Below are positions 50,059 through 62,034 of a stretch of DNA of 64,000 bases, in pieces. The stretch is taken from assembly GCA_037974665.1 (NCBI GenBank), contig CM075770.1, positions 63,809,850 through 63,873,849 of the forward strand. The letters are read 5' to 3'. The notes under the pieces were generated by a model. The model did no database searches. It was not told the origin of the DNA and saw nothing but the letters and a program-made list of their open reading frames with translations. A program made the translations under genes and the position numbers. Source of the stretch: Ehretia macrophylla (lineage: Eukaryota > Streptophyta > Magnoliopsida > Boraginales > Ehretiaceae). Positions within the stretch are counted from its first letter, which is position 1. Each line of letters begins with the position of its first letter.

Positions 50059-51197
50059 CCCTCAAACAACTCACCTTATATCATAACTAGCAAAAATCAA
50101 AACAAAAAAGTGCTGAATTTTACTGTAGCAAATCCGAGAATAGTGTAGGAGGAGAATGAGAGGATTTTGCTCATCAAATCTTCAAGCCAAGCCAAGCCAA
50201 GCTAGGAGCAAGTAGTTTAGGGTGTTTGCTAGCCTCCCGAGAGTTCCTACGCGCAATTGGTGAGGGATTTCATGGCTTATTTTCGTATTTCAAAATAGTT
50301 GATATTTTCTTGATTTGTTAGAAATGATGTTTAATGCTATTGCAAGGCCCAAATAAGCTTATATATGTTGTGTATATGTAGTAGAGACCACTTTCATGCT
50401 ATTGTTTCATGAATTAAACGGTAGAAATCGATAGTTAGTTCGTTGGGGTGAATAGTGACGGAAATTCTAGGGTTTTGTGTAATTGCTCGAATTAGCTTGA
50501 TTTAATGCTTCAAATAAATGCCTTAGGTGCTAGTAAAGATAACCTAATAGCCCCGTGCACTTGCATTGCCTTAAATCGCTTAAAAATGAAAAATAGCCGA
50601 CTTTAACTTGGGGCTTTTGGGGTTAATGCGAATCCGGGTGGATTCGGGCTTCAATTCTAGTATCCTTAGGCTACCTAGGTGCTATAGATGCCTTGATATC
50701 CCTTGTTTGAGGCCCGGACAATGTAGGTGTGGTTTAAAGCCAAAAGAGGGAAATTGGGGCTTTCGGGGTAAACGCGGGCATTTGATTGAGTTCGAGGGTT
50801 GAGAGGGTACCTTGGGGGTTAGTTAGAAGGTTGAGAGAGTTTCCCTTGAAAATGGAATCATTAACCTTGGTTTGGAAGAGAAATAGTTTGAAAAATAAAG
50901 GGGTTTAGGTGCAATTTCGGTTGACTCACACTTCTAAACCCATGGCATGACTTCTTGAGTGTTTATATGTGGTTTCAAGTTGATTTGGAGCTTTTGATAT
51001 GATTCTATGCTTATTTTGTAAATGTCCCTTTGTAAAACTGCTTATTAGCTTATATAATTGCTTCTATTCTAACTGCCTCGAGGTCAACCTACTTTGTTGA
51101 TCCTCCTATGTGTTAATGCTTATATTATTGCTATTAACTTGCCATTGTTAAGTGCATTGCATAATGGTTGCGCAACCATAGTGTCGGGGCGGATGTG

Positions 51198-51242
51198 TTG
51201 AATATCGGCTGGGCGGCAGAGGGCTTGCCGGTGGATATTCAA
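51198..51242 (+). other. Conserved LTR stem-loop, nested family
   Basis: TTGAATATC pairs perfectly with GATATTCAA over 9 bp, with CGGC/GCCG continuing the stem inward. The loop side holds GGGCTTGCCGGTG, as in 7502-7555. Repeated at 54776-54820 and 58354-58398. Confidence 0.55.
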
Positions 51243-52200
51243 ACTCCGTGCCCTATTCCCTCATTCGCCTGGTCCGGAGATTGCCAGGGGATGTTGGGTC
51301 GTAGGATTCGGGGTACATCCGGAGTACACCCACTGGAGTGATTGGGGTTATGCCGGCTTATCGTGATCGTGCTCGTGGTTCGTGGATCGTGAATGAAGAC
51401 CAGTGAAGATTGGTGTATAGGGGATTGTGTGAAATGTATCATTTTAAATGTGTGGTTACTTATGTTGTCATTGCTTCTTAAATTGTCTAAGTGATATTGT
51501 TGTATAACTGTATTATCTGTTGCATTGCACGCCCCGGGACTATATCCCTCACTGGGCAACAGTGGTTGCTCATACCTCGCTAACATGTTTCAGGTGGCAC
51601 AGTTGGTGGAGTTGCCTTAGCTGCTGTGTGATATTTGTCTGAGGTGGATGTGCTTTTGGTTGCTATGTGAAGAATTTGTTGTTCTATGTATAATCTATTT
51701 TGGGGCCTTAAAGCTCATGTATGTATTTGAGTAATATGTAAGCTGGAAGTCTGATAATGTAGTAGCAGTGGTAATTCTATGGCTTGTAATAACTTATATT
51801 TCTATTTCTAGTTGCTTTGCATGCTTGGGAGTGAATGGCTTAGTGTAGAATGTTTTATCTCTAAGTATGTTTTAATGTTATCCTAGAATGGCATGGTTAT
51901 TAGACTATATTATAAACAAGTTACTTGCATGCTTGTGTGGTTTTGGAACTATTGTGTACTATAAGGCTCGGATGGCCTTAGAACTTTGATGTTTAATTAA
52001 GAAAAGCTTGTATTGTATTGTTGGGACTTTGTTTGAGTGTTTACAGGTTTTTAGAATGTCCACGGTACAGGGGAGACTCTGTCCGTGTATCGGGTCCGGA
52101 CTTAACCATTCGGAAAAAAATTTGTGACCGGGCTTGGTATTGGGTTGAGAATAGCATGGTCATTAGAGCCTCCGGTCTCGTGAGGGATCGGGGCGTTACA

Positions 52201-53263
52201 GGTGGTATCAGAGCTTAGTTAGCTCTAAGCCGGGATAGGGTCTTCGGCCTGTCGGGTAGTAACCCTTGCGTGTGTGCTTGATTAAGTGTGTGTCTTAAAA
52301 GTGTATGCCTGCATGTTTGATTGTTTGTCTGGTATTGAATGTGTGCACCTATGTGATATAATTATGTGTTACGTGCTAAATGTGTGCTAAGTGAAGTAAA
52401 GTGGCTAGTTATGCATCAAATTGACTTCGTGAATTATTAATTGCTTGAACTGTTGCTTGTAATGTCTGTATTTGAATGTCTTTGATTGAGTTGTGTTATG
52501 CTTGACTTGATTATCGTGCTTGAATGACTTTGATGATTACACTGTTTCATAAACTCTTATATAAACATGTTTGCATAATAGTTTAAAACATATATGTGTA
52601 AATGTGATATCTTGGCATTCATACATGTCCCGTTGAAATGGTAAGAAAGACTTCTTCCTCCCCCTGAAGAGAAGTGATTAGCAACAAGCCCTCCAAGTTG
52701 TGTGGATTAGCGGGAATGAGAATGTTGTAAGCGGAGCTCAGTTATTGGGATTTCTTCCAAGGCATTTTTCTATGCTCATTAGTCAGAAATGAATGGCGTC
52801 CCTTGGGATTTCTATATGATTGTTCTCTAAGGCATTCTCTTGGTATTTTCTTATTTAGCATTCTTCTGGTATTTTCTTATTGGCATTTCTCTGAAGATTT
52901 GGTATTTGGAATTCTATTTAGCCATATTATATGGTATTATCTACGGTATTTATGCTCCAATCTTTTATTGGTATTTTCTCGCCACTATTAGTTGGGATTC
53001 TATTCTTCTATGGTATTCGTGCCAGCGGGATTCCTATTTGGATTTCGAAGTAGCATATCTATTGGAGCCTTTATTTGGCCTTATTACGTGAGGTTCGCAG
53101 GCAATACAACTGAGATTTCTTAATGAGCTCCCCCACGAGAATTCGTGTATGGTATTCTTGCTTAGCAACTGATGACGAATAATCAGAGTTGGTTTTTAGT
53201 TGATGCAGATGTTCTCTTGTGAAGAAGAATTGCGTGGACGCAATTAGTTTAAGGGGGAGAGGA
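52201..53263 (+). other. Internal region 1 of nested element
   Basis: Primer site TGGTATCAGAGC at 52203-52214, leader, an ATGGTAAG context at 52638, then degenerate TTGG/ATTTCT repeat (about 52740-53080), and the polypurine tract AAGGGGGAGAGGA at 53251-53263. The 62 and 83 codon frames at 52803 and 52840 fall in the repeat and are not credible genes. Confidence 0.88.
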
Positions 53264-55778
53264 TGTGACGCCCGAGATTTAGCCATGCATTCAATTACTG
53301 TTGCATCCTTTATTTGCGCACCTCTTTCTATGCCTTATTAATTGTCTTCTTAAGTTACTATTCACTCCGTTTTTAAACTGCATTCTATTAGTTAATTAGT
53401 ATTTTTATTAAATCATATTAATTGTTAAAGTAGTGGGAAAAATGTGCAATTGAGCTAGAGGCGATAGGAGAGCTCGTTTAGAAAATGATTTTTGTAGTTG
53501 AATGAATAGTGTTACGTAACCAACTTGGAGTTTAATTAGCTAACATTAAAATTACGCTTAGGACTTGTTTCTAACTAGCTTGACTCACATTTTGACCATA
53601 CACTTAAATTAAAACAACTCACCTAAGCTTATATACCCCTCAAACAACTCACCTTATATCATAACTAGCAAAAATCAAAACAAAAAAGTGCTGAATTTTA
53701 CTGTAGCAAATCCGAGAATAGTGTAGGAGGAGAATGAGAGGATTTTGCTCATCAAATCTTCAAGCCAAGCCAAGCCAAGCTAGGAGCAAGTAGTTTAGGG
53801 TGTTTGCTAGCCTCCCGAGAGTTCCTACGCGCAATTGGTGAGGGATTTCATGGCTTATTTTCGTATTTCAAAATAGTTGATATTTTCTTGATTTGTTAGA
53901 AATGATGTTTAATGCTATTGCAAGGCCCAAATAAGCTTATATATGTTGTGTATATGTAGTAGAGACCACTTTCATGCTATTGTTTCATGAATTAAACGGT
54001 AGAAATCGATAGTTAGTTCGTTGGGGTGAATAGTGACGGAAATTCTAGGGTTTTGTGTAATTGCTCGAATTAGCTTGATTTAATGCTTCAAATAAATGCC
54101 TTAGGTGCTAGTAAAGATAACCTAATAGCCCCGTGCACTTGCATTGCCTTAAATCGCTTAAAAATGAAAAATAGCCGACTTTAACTTGGGGCTTTTGGGG
54201 TTAATGCGAATCCGGGTGGATTCGGGCTTCAATTCTAGTATCCTTAGGCTACCTAGGTGCTATAGATGCCTTGATATCCCTTGTTTGAGGCCCGGACAAT
54301 GTAGGTGTGGTTTAAAGCCAAAAGAGGGAAATTGGGGCTTTCGGGGTAAACGCGGGCATTTGATTGAGTTCGAGGGTTGAGAGGGTACCTTGGGGGTTAG
54401 TTAGAAGGTTGAGAGAGTTTCCCTTGAAAATGGAATCATTAACCTTGGTTTGGAAGAGAAATAGTTTGAAAAATAAAGGGGTTTAGGTGCAATTTCGGTT
54501 GACTCACACTTCTAAACCCATGGCATGACTTCTTGAGTGTTTATATGTGGTTTCAAGTTGATTTGGAGCTTTTGATATGATTCTATGCTTATTTTGTAAA
54601 TGTCCCTTTGTAAAACTGCTTATTAGCTTATATAATTGCTTCTATTCTAACTGCCTCGAGGTCAACCTACTTTGTTGATCCTCCTATGTGTTAATGCTTA
54701 TATTATTGCTATTAACTTGCCATTGTTAAGTGCATTGCATAATGGTTGCGCAACCATAGTGTCGGGGCGGATGTGTTGAATATCGGCTGGGCGGCAGAGG
54801 GCTTGCCGGTGGATATTCAAACTCCGTGCCCTATTCCCTCATTCGCCTGGTCCGGAGATTGCCAGGGGATGTTGGGTCGTAGGATTCGGGGTACATCCGG
54901 AGTACACCCACTGGAGTGATTGGGGTTATGCCGGCTTATCGTGATCGTGCTCGTGGTTCGTGGATCGTGAATGAAGACCAGTGAAGATTGGTGTATAGGG
55001 GATTGTGTGAAATGTATCATTTTAAATGTGTGGTTACTTATGTTGTCATTGCTTCTTAAATTGTCTAAGTGATATTGTTGTATAACTGTATTATCTGTTG
55101 CATTGCACGCCCCGGGACTATATCCCTCACTGGGCAACAGTGGTTGCTCATACCTCGCTAACATGTTTCAGGTGGCACAGTTGGTGGAGTTGCCTTAGCT
55201 GCTGTGTGATATTTGTCTGAGGTGGATGTGCTTTTGGTTGCTATGTGAAGAATTTGTTGTTCTATGTATAATCTATTTTGGGGCCTTAAAGCTCATGTAT
55301 GTATTTGAGTAATATGTAAGCTGGAAGTCTGATAATGTAGTAGCAGTGGTAATTCTATGGCTTGTAATAACTTATATTTCTATTTCTAGTTGCTTTGCAT
55401 GCTTGGGAGTGAATGGCTTAGTGTAGAATGTTTTATCTCTAAGTATGTTTTAATGTTATCCTAGAATGGCATGGTTATTAGACTATATTATAAACAAGTT
55501 ACTTGCATGCTTGTGTGGTTTTGGAACTATTGTGTACTATAAGGCTCGGATGGCCTTAGAACTTTGATGTTTAATTAAGAAAAGCTTGTATTGTATTGTT
55601 GGGACTTTGTTTGAGTGTTTACAGGTTTTTAGAATGTCCACGGTACAGGGGAGACTCTGTCCGTGTATCGGGTCCGGACTTAACCATTCGGAAAAAAATT
55701 TGTGACCGGGCTTGGTATTGGGTTGAGAATAGCATGGTCATTAGAGCCTCCGGTCTCGTGAGGGATCGGGGCGTTACA
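53264..55778 (+). repeat. LTR D (middle LTR)
   Basis: 2515 bp, same features as LTR C shifted by 3578 bp (TATA 53629, stem-loop 54776-54820). It differs from LTR C in the first 60 bp (ACTGTTGCATCC against ACTATTGCATCT). Confidence 0.94.
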
Positions 55779-56841
55779 GGTGGTATCAGAGCTTAGTTAG
55801 CTCTAAGCCGGGATAGGGTCTTCGGCCTGTCGGGTAGTAACCCTTGCGTGTGTGCTTGATTAAGTGTGTGTCTTAAAAGTGTATGCCTGCATGTTTGATT
55901 GTTTGTCTGGTATTGAATGTGTGCACCTATGTGATATAATTATGTGTTACGTGCTAAATGTGTGCTAAGTGAAGTAAAGTGGCTAGTTATGCATCAAATT
56001 GACTTCGTGAATTATTAATTGCTTGAACTGTTGCTTGTAATGTCTGTATTTGAATGTCTTTGATTGAGTTGTGTTATGCTTGACTTGATTATCGTGCTTG
56101 AATGACTTTGATGATTACACTGTTTCATAAACTCTTATATAAACATGTTTGCATAATAGTTTAAAACATATATGTGTAAATGTGATATCTTGGCATTCAT
56201 ACATGTCCCGTTGAAATGGTAAGAAAGACTTCTTCCTCCCCCTGAAGAGAAGTGATTAGCAACAAGCCCTCCAAGTTGTGTGGATTAGCGGGAATGAGAA
56301 TGTTGTAAGCGGAGCTCAGTTATTGGGATTTCTTCCAAGGCATTTTTCTATGCTCATTAGTCAGAAATGAATGGCGTCCCTTGGGATTTCTATATGATTG
56401 TTCTCTAAGGCATTCTCTTGGTATTTTCTTATTTAGCATTCTTCTGGTATTTTCTTATTGGCATTTCTCTGAAGATTTGGTATTTGGAATTCTATTTAGC
56501 CATATTATATGGTATTATCTACGGTATTTATGCTCCAATCTTTTATTGGTATTTTCTCGCCACTATTAGTTGGGATTCTATTCTTCTATGGTATTCGTGC
56601 CAGCGGGATTCCTATTTGGATTTCGAAGTAGCATATCTATTGGAGCCTTTATTTGGCCTTATTACGTGAGGTTCGCAGGCAATACAACTGAGATTTCTTA
56701 ATGAGCTCCCCCACGAGAATTCGTGTATGGTATTCTTGCTTAGCAACTGATGACGAATAATCAGAGTTGGTTTTTAGTTGATGCAGATGTTCTCTTGTGA
56801 AGAAGAATTGCGTGGACGCAATTAGTTTAAGGGGGAGAGGA
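55779..56841 (+). other. Internal region 2 of nested element
   Basis: A copy of 52201-53263 with no difference seen: primer site 55781-55792, polypurine tract 56829-56841. Confidence 0.9.
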
Positions 56842-59356
56842 TGTGACGCCCGAGATTTAGCCATGCATTCAATTACTGTTGCATCCTTTATTTGCGCACC
56901 TCTTTCTATGCCTTATTAATTGTCTTCTTAAGTTACTATTCACTCCGTTTTTAAACTGCATTCTATTAGTTAATTAGTATTTTTATTAAATCATATTAAT
57001 TGTTAAAGTAGTGGGAAAAATGTGCAATTGAGCTAGAGGCGATAGGAGAGCTCGTTTAGAAAATGATTTTTGTAGTTGAATGAATAGTGTTACGTAACCA
57101 ACTTGGAGTTTAATTAGCTAACATTAAAATTACGCTTAGGACTTGTTTCTAACTAGCTTGACTCACATTTTGACCATACACTTAAATTAAAACAACTCAC
57201 CTAAGCTTATATACCCCTCAAACAACTCACCTTATATCATAACTAGCAAAAATCAAAACAAAAAAGTGCTGAATTTTACTGTAGCAAATCCGAGAATAGT
57301 GTAGGAGGAGAATGAGAGGATTTTGCTCATCAAATCTTCAAGCCAAGCCAAGCCAAGCTAGGAGCAAGTAGTTTAGGGTGTTTGCTAGCCTCCCGAGAGT
57401 TCCTACGCGCAATTGGTGAGGGATTTCATGGCTTATTTTCGTATTTCAAAATAGTTGATATTTTCTTGATTTGTTAGAAATGATGTTTAATGCTATTGCA
57501 AGGCCCAAATAAGCTTATATATGTTGTGTATATGTAGTAGAGACCACTTTCATGCTATTGTTTCATGAATTAAACGGTAGAAATCGATAGTTAGTTCGTT
57601 GGGGTGAATAGTGACGGAAATTCTAGGGTTTTGTGTAATTGCTCGAATTAGCTTGATTTAATGCTTCAAATAAATGCCTTAGGTGCTAGTAAAGATAACC
57701 TAATAGCCCCGTGCACTTGCATTGCCTTAAATCGCTTAAAAATGAAAAATAGCCGACTTTAACTTGGGGCTTTTGGGGTTAATGCGAATCCGGGTGGATT
57801 CGGGCTTCAATTCTAGTATCCTTAGGCTACCTAGGTGCTATAGATGCCTTGATATCCCTTGTTTGAGGCCCGGACAATGTAGGTGTGGTTTAAAGCCAAA
57901 AGAGGGAAATTGGGGCTTTCGGGGTAAACGCGGGCATTTGATTGAGTTCGAGGGTTGAGAGGGTACCTTGGGGGTTAGTTAGAAGGTTGAGAGAGTTTCC
58001 CTTGAAAATGGAATCATTAACCTTGGTTTGGAAGAGAAATAGTTTGAAAAATAAAGGGGTTTAGGTGCAATTTCGGTTGACTCACACTTCTAAACCCATG
58101 GCATGACTTCTTGAGTGTTTATATGTGGTTTCAAGTTGATTTGGAGCTTTTGATATGATTCTATGCTTATTTTGTAAATGTCCCTTTGTAAAACTGCTTA
58201 TTAGCTTATATAATTGCTTCTATTCTAACTGCCTCGAGGTCAACCTACTTTGTTGATCCTCCTATGTGTTAATGCTTATATTATTGCTATTAACTTGCCA
58301 TTGTTAAGTGCATTGCATAATGGTTGCGCAACCATAGTGTCGGGGCGGATGTGTTGAATATCGGCTGGGCGGCAGAGGGCTTGCCGGTGGATATTCAAAC
58401 TCCGTGCCCTATTCCCTCATTCGCCTGGTCCGGAGATTGCCAGGGGATGTTGGGTCGTAGGATTCGGGGTACATCCGGAGTACACCCACTGGAGTGATTG
58501 GGGTTATGCCGGCTTATCGTGATCGTGCTCGTGGTTCGTGGATCGTGAATGAAGACCAGTGAAGATTGGTGTATAGGGGATTGTGTGAAATGTATCATTT
58601 TAAATGTGTGGTTACTTATGTTGTCATTGCTTCTTAAATTGTCTAAGTGATATTGTTGTATAACTGTATTATCTGTTGCATTGCACGCCCCGGGACTATA
58701 TCCCTCACTGGGCAACAGTGGTTGCTCATACCTCGCTAACATGTTTCAGGTGGCACAGTTGGTGGAGTTGCCTTAGCTGCTGTGTGATATTTGTCTGAGG
58801 TGGATGTGCTTTTGGTTGCTATGTGAAGAATTTGTTGTTCTATGTATAATCTATTTTGGGGCCTTAAAGCTCATGTATGTATTTGAGTAATATGTAAGCT
58901 GGAAGTCTGATAATGTAGTAGCAGTGGTAATTCTATGGCTTGTAATAACTTATATTTCTATTTCTAGTTGCTTTGCATGCTTGGGAGTGAATGGCTTAGT
59001 GTAGAATGTTTTATCTCTAAGTATGTTTTAATGTTATCCTAGAATGGCATGGTTATTAGACTATATTATAAACAAGTTACTTGCATGCTTGTGTGGTTTT
59101 GGAACTATTGTGTACTATAAGGCTCGGATGGCCTTAGAACTTTGATGTTTAATTAAGAAAAGCTTGTATTGTATTGTTGGGACTTTGTTTGAGTGTTTAC
59201 AGGTTTTTAGAATGTCCACGGTACAGGGGAGACTCTGTCCGTGTATCGGGTCCGGACTTAACCATTCGGAAAAAAATTTGTGACCGGGCTTGGTATTGGG
59301 TTGAGAATAGCATGGTCATTAGAGCCTCCGGTCTCGTGAGGGATCGGGGCGTTACA
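56842..59356 (+). repeat. LTR E (last LTR)
   Basis: 2515 bp; matches LTR D including the two bases that separate D from C. Followed by the right AGATA duplication (59357-59361). Confidence 0.94.
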
Positions 59357-59361
59357 AGATA

Positions 59362-59618
59362 GGTTAGCTTTTAAATTGGAAATGTATGTATACTTGCTGA
59401 GTTTAATTGTTGAGAACCGAGGCTCGGATGGCCTTGAGGTAGTTTGTTTGGTTGGACACAGTGTTGGTCCACTTATATGCTATCGCAGGTTTTACATTTC
59501 GCCTAGAAACAGGGAGACTCCGTCCGTTTTCCCTGAAAATTATGCCGGGGGTTTGGTTTGGGTTGAGATTAGATCGATTGATAGAACCTCCGGTCTCTAG
59601 AAGGATCGGGGTGTTACA
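59362..59618 (+). repeat. LTR B, right part
   Basis: Continues LTR B from the nested insertion (GGTTAGCTTTTAAATTG...) to its end GGTGTTACA. Small indels against LTR A, such as GGGAGACTCC for GGAGAGACTCC. Confidence 0.93.
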
Positions 59619-60002
59619 CCGCCAGTAAGGTTGTCGTGCTTTTAACAGCTCACGACGTACGATCCAGGACGGAATAACAGAGCTAAATAAGAAAAGTGGC
59701 CCGAAAAACGTTCCATTTTGGGCTACAAAAAGGGTTCAGCGAGCAAGCTAGCTGCCCCCATCGTAGAGCTCTCAGAGAGCTTTCCAACTGTATGCTGTAT
59801 GCTGCGTAACTCCTTACGTATCAAAAGTTATTGGCACCGGAGAGACGGAGACCTGGTCCCAAGCCCCATGCCCTCGGTTTGCTGGCCCAACCTCTACGTG
59901 AAGCGACGTTGTCTTGCCCAAGGTGCTGTGGGATTTGATAATAGAAATGTGCTGGATAAAGTATCTTGGCAACCTTAATCGGAGCAAAAAAAATTTAAAA
60001 AG

Positions 60003-60121
60003 TGGGTGCAACACGAGGACTTCCCAGGGGGTCACCCATCCTAATACTACTCTCGCCCAAACACGCTTAACTTCGGAGTTCTGATGGGATCCGGTCCATT
60101 AGTGATGGTATGATCGCACCC
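60003..60121 (-). rRNA. 5S rRNA: 5S rRNA copy 46
   Basis: 119 bp. A box 1, C box 0. Carries the GGTCCATTAG variant; its spacer pairs it with copy 38, eight units earlier. Confidence 0.89.
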
Positions 60122-60680
60122 GTCATGTTAAGGGCGCAATTCCTTTATGTGTTAACAGTTCACAGTCCCAGCCTAGAGAGATGGCCCATTCAGAAGGCCC
60201 AATGGGCTTAACGACAACCCAACCGTTTCAACAACGTAGTATCCTTGCAAGACGTGATATCGACGCATTGTAAGGCCCTCTAATATCCCGCTAGTAAGGT
60301 TGTCATCCTTTTAACAGCTCACGACGTACGATTCGGGACAGAAAAACAGAGCTAAATAAGAAAAGTGGCCCGAAACTGATAAAAACGTTCGATTTTGTAC
60401 TCCAAAAAGGGGCATAACGAGCAAGCTGGTTGTCCCTGTCGTAGAGCTCTCGGAGAGCTTTGAAACGGTATGCTGTGCACCACGTAACTCCTTACGGATC
60501 TGAAGTTATGGGCACCGGAGCGACGGAGACCTGGTCACAAGCCCCACGCCCTTGGTTTGCTAGCCTAGCCTCCACGTGAACCGACGTTGTGTTACCCAAG
60601 GTGCCGTGGGTTTCGATACTAGAAATGTGTTGGATAAAGTATCTTGGCAACCCTAACCGGAGCAAAAAAAAGTGAAAAGG

Positions 60681-60799
60681 GGGGTGCAACACGAGGACTT
60701 CACAGGGGGTCACCCATCCTAGTACTACTCTCGCCCAAGCACGCTTAACTTCAGAGTTCTGATGGGATCCGGTGCATTAGTGATGGTATGATCGCACCC
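60681..60799 (-). rRNA. 5S rRNA: 5S rRNA copy 47
   Basis: 119 bp with only three changes (plus-strand 60702, 60753, 60784). A box intact, C box 1. However, -1 is not C, and the TATA-like motif is altered (CTTTCATG). Confidence 0.91.
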
Positions 60800-61357
60800 A
60801 TCATGTTGAGGGCACAATTCTTTCATGTGTTTACGGTTCACAGTCCCAACCTAAAGAGATGGCTCATTCAGAAGGCCCAATGGGCTTAACGACAACCCAA
60901 CCGCTTCTACAACGCAGCATCCTCGCAAGACGTGGTATCAACAAATTGTAGGGCCCTCTAATGTGCCGCGAGTAAGGTTGTCGTGCTTTTAATAGCTCAC
61001 GACGTACGATCCGGGACGGAAAAATAGAGCTAAATAAGAAAAGTGGCCCAAAACTAAAAAAACGTTCGATTTTGGGCTCCAAAAAGGGGCATAGCGAGCA
61101 AGCTGGCTGCCAACGTCGTAGAGCTCTCGGAGAGCTTTGCAACGGTATGCTGTGCACCGCGTAACTCCTTACGAATCAAAAGTTGTGGGCACCGGAGCGA
61201 AGCAGAACTGGTCACAAGCCCTACGCCCTTGGTTTGCTGGCCCAGCCTCCACGTGAAGCGAAGTTGTCTTGCCCAAGGTGCCGTGGGATTCAATAATAGA
61301 AATGTGGTGGATAAAGTATCTTGGCAACCCTAACCGGAGCAAAAAAAATTGAAAAGG

Positions 61358-61475
61358 GGGGTGCAACACAAGGACTTCGCAGGGGGTCACCCATCCTAGT
61401 ACAACTCTCGCCCAACCACGCTTAACTTCAGGCTGTGATGGGATCTGGTGTATTAGTGCTGGTATGATCGCACCC
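61358..61475 (-). rRNA. 5S rRNA: 5S rRNA copy 48
   Basis: 118 bp. A box 1, C box 1; a scrambled segment (TTCAGGCTGTG) upstream of the A box. Confidence 0.86.
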
Positions 61476-62034
61476 GTCATGTTGAGGACACTATTCCTTT
61501 ATGTGTTAACGGTTCACAGTCCAGCCTAGAGAGATGGCCCATTCAGAAGGCCCAATGGGCTTAACGATAACCCATCCGCTTCAACAACATAACATCCTCA
61601 CAAGACGTGATATCGACGTGTTGTAGTGCCCTCTAATGTCCCGCGAGTACGGTTGTCGTCCTTTTAACAGCTCACGACGTACGTTCTGGGATGGAAAAAC
61701 TGAGCAAAATCAAAAAAGTAGCCCGAAATTGATGAAAACGTTCGATTTTGGGCTCCAAAAAGGGCAAAGCTAGCAGGCTTGCTGCCCCCATCGTAGAGCT
61801 CTTGGAGAGCTTTCCAAGTATATGCTGTGCGCCGCGTAACTCCTTACAGATCAAAAGTTATGGGCACCGGAGCGACGAAAACCTAGTCACATGCCCTACG
61901 CCCTCAGATTGCGGGCCTATCCTCTACGTGAAGCGAAGTTGTCTTGCCCAAGGTGCCGTGGGATTTAGTAATAGAAATGTGGTGGATAAAGTATCTTCAC
62001 AACCCTAACCGGGGCAAAAAAAATTCAAAATGGA

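Larger units (their letters stand above)
49686..52200 (+). repeat. LTR C (first LTR of nested element)
   Basis: Starts TGTGACGCCCGAG, ends GGGGCGTTACA. Contains TATATA (50052-50057), a donor-like TTGGTGAGG (50258), a stem-loop (51198-51242), a conserved CCGG-centred block (about 51296-51335) and an acceptor-like TTTCAG ending at 51593. No supported gene. Confidence 0.94.
49686..59356 (+). mobile_element. Nested non-autonomous element with three LTRs and two internal regions
   Basis: Order: LTR C (49686-52200), internal 1 (52201-53263), LTR D (53264-55778), internal 2 (55779-56841), LTR E (56842-59356). Every LTR is 2515 bp and each internal region 1063 bp, giving an exact 3578 bp period. One pair of AGATA duplications flanks the whole set, so it entered as a single insertion or expanded after insertion. 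Internal regions 1 and 2 look identical. LTR C differs from D and E by at least two bases near its start (about 49722 and 49731). There is no gag-pol. Confidence 0.95.
42747..59618 (+). mobile_element. Non-autonomous LTR retrotransposon (outer), carrying a nested element
   Basis: It has LTR A (42747-45420, 2674 bp), an 1861 bp internal region, and LTR B split by a nested insertion (47282-49685 and 59362-59618, together about 2661 bp). It has an intact initiator Met primer site and a clean polypurine tract, but no gag or pol. LTR ends (TGTGATAACCCG...GGTGTTACA), the leader and the end of the internal region look like a Tekay-type gypsy element, so it was probably mobilised by a related autonomous partner. 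LTRs A and B differ by scattered substitutions and a few indels, so it is older than the nested element. Confidence 0.93.

Noticed and set aside
51239..51586. 115-codon minus-strand frame in LTR C, repeated at 54817 and 58395
   Set aside because: It is present three times only because the LTR is. It lies antisense over the stem-loop and acceptor region and has no recognisable domain.
47282..59618. LTR B as two unrelated fragments
   Set aside because: The two parts join exactly at a 5 bp AGATA duplication and together reproduce LTR A in order and length.
12517..62008. An 84-86 codon plus-strand frame that recurs in many 5S spacers (for example 12517, 28477, 31861, 42172, 59718, 61748)
   Set aside because: It occurs because the units are copies of equal length. 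Many units break it, changes fall equally at all codon positions by eye, and no known domain is recognisable. A dN/dS test across units would settle it.
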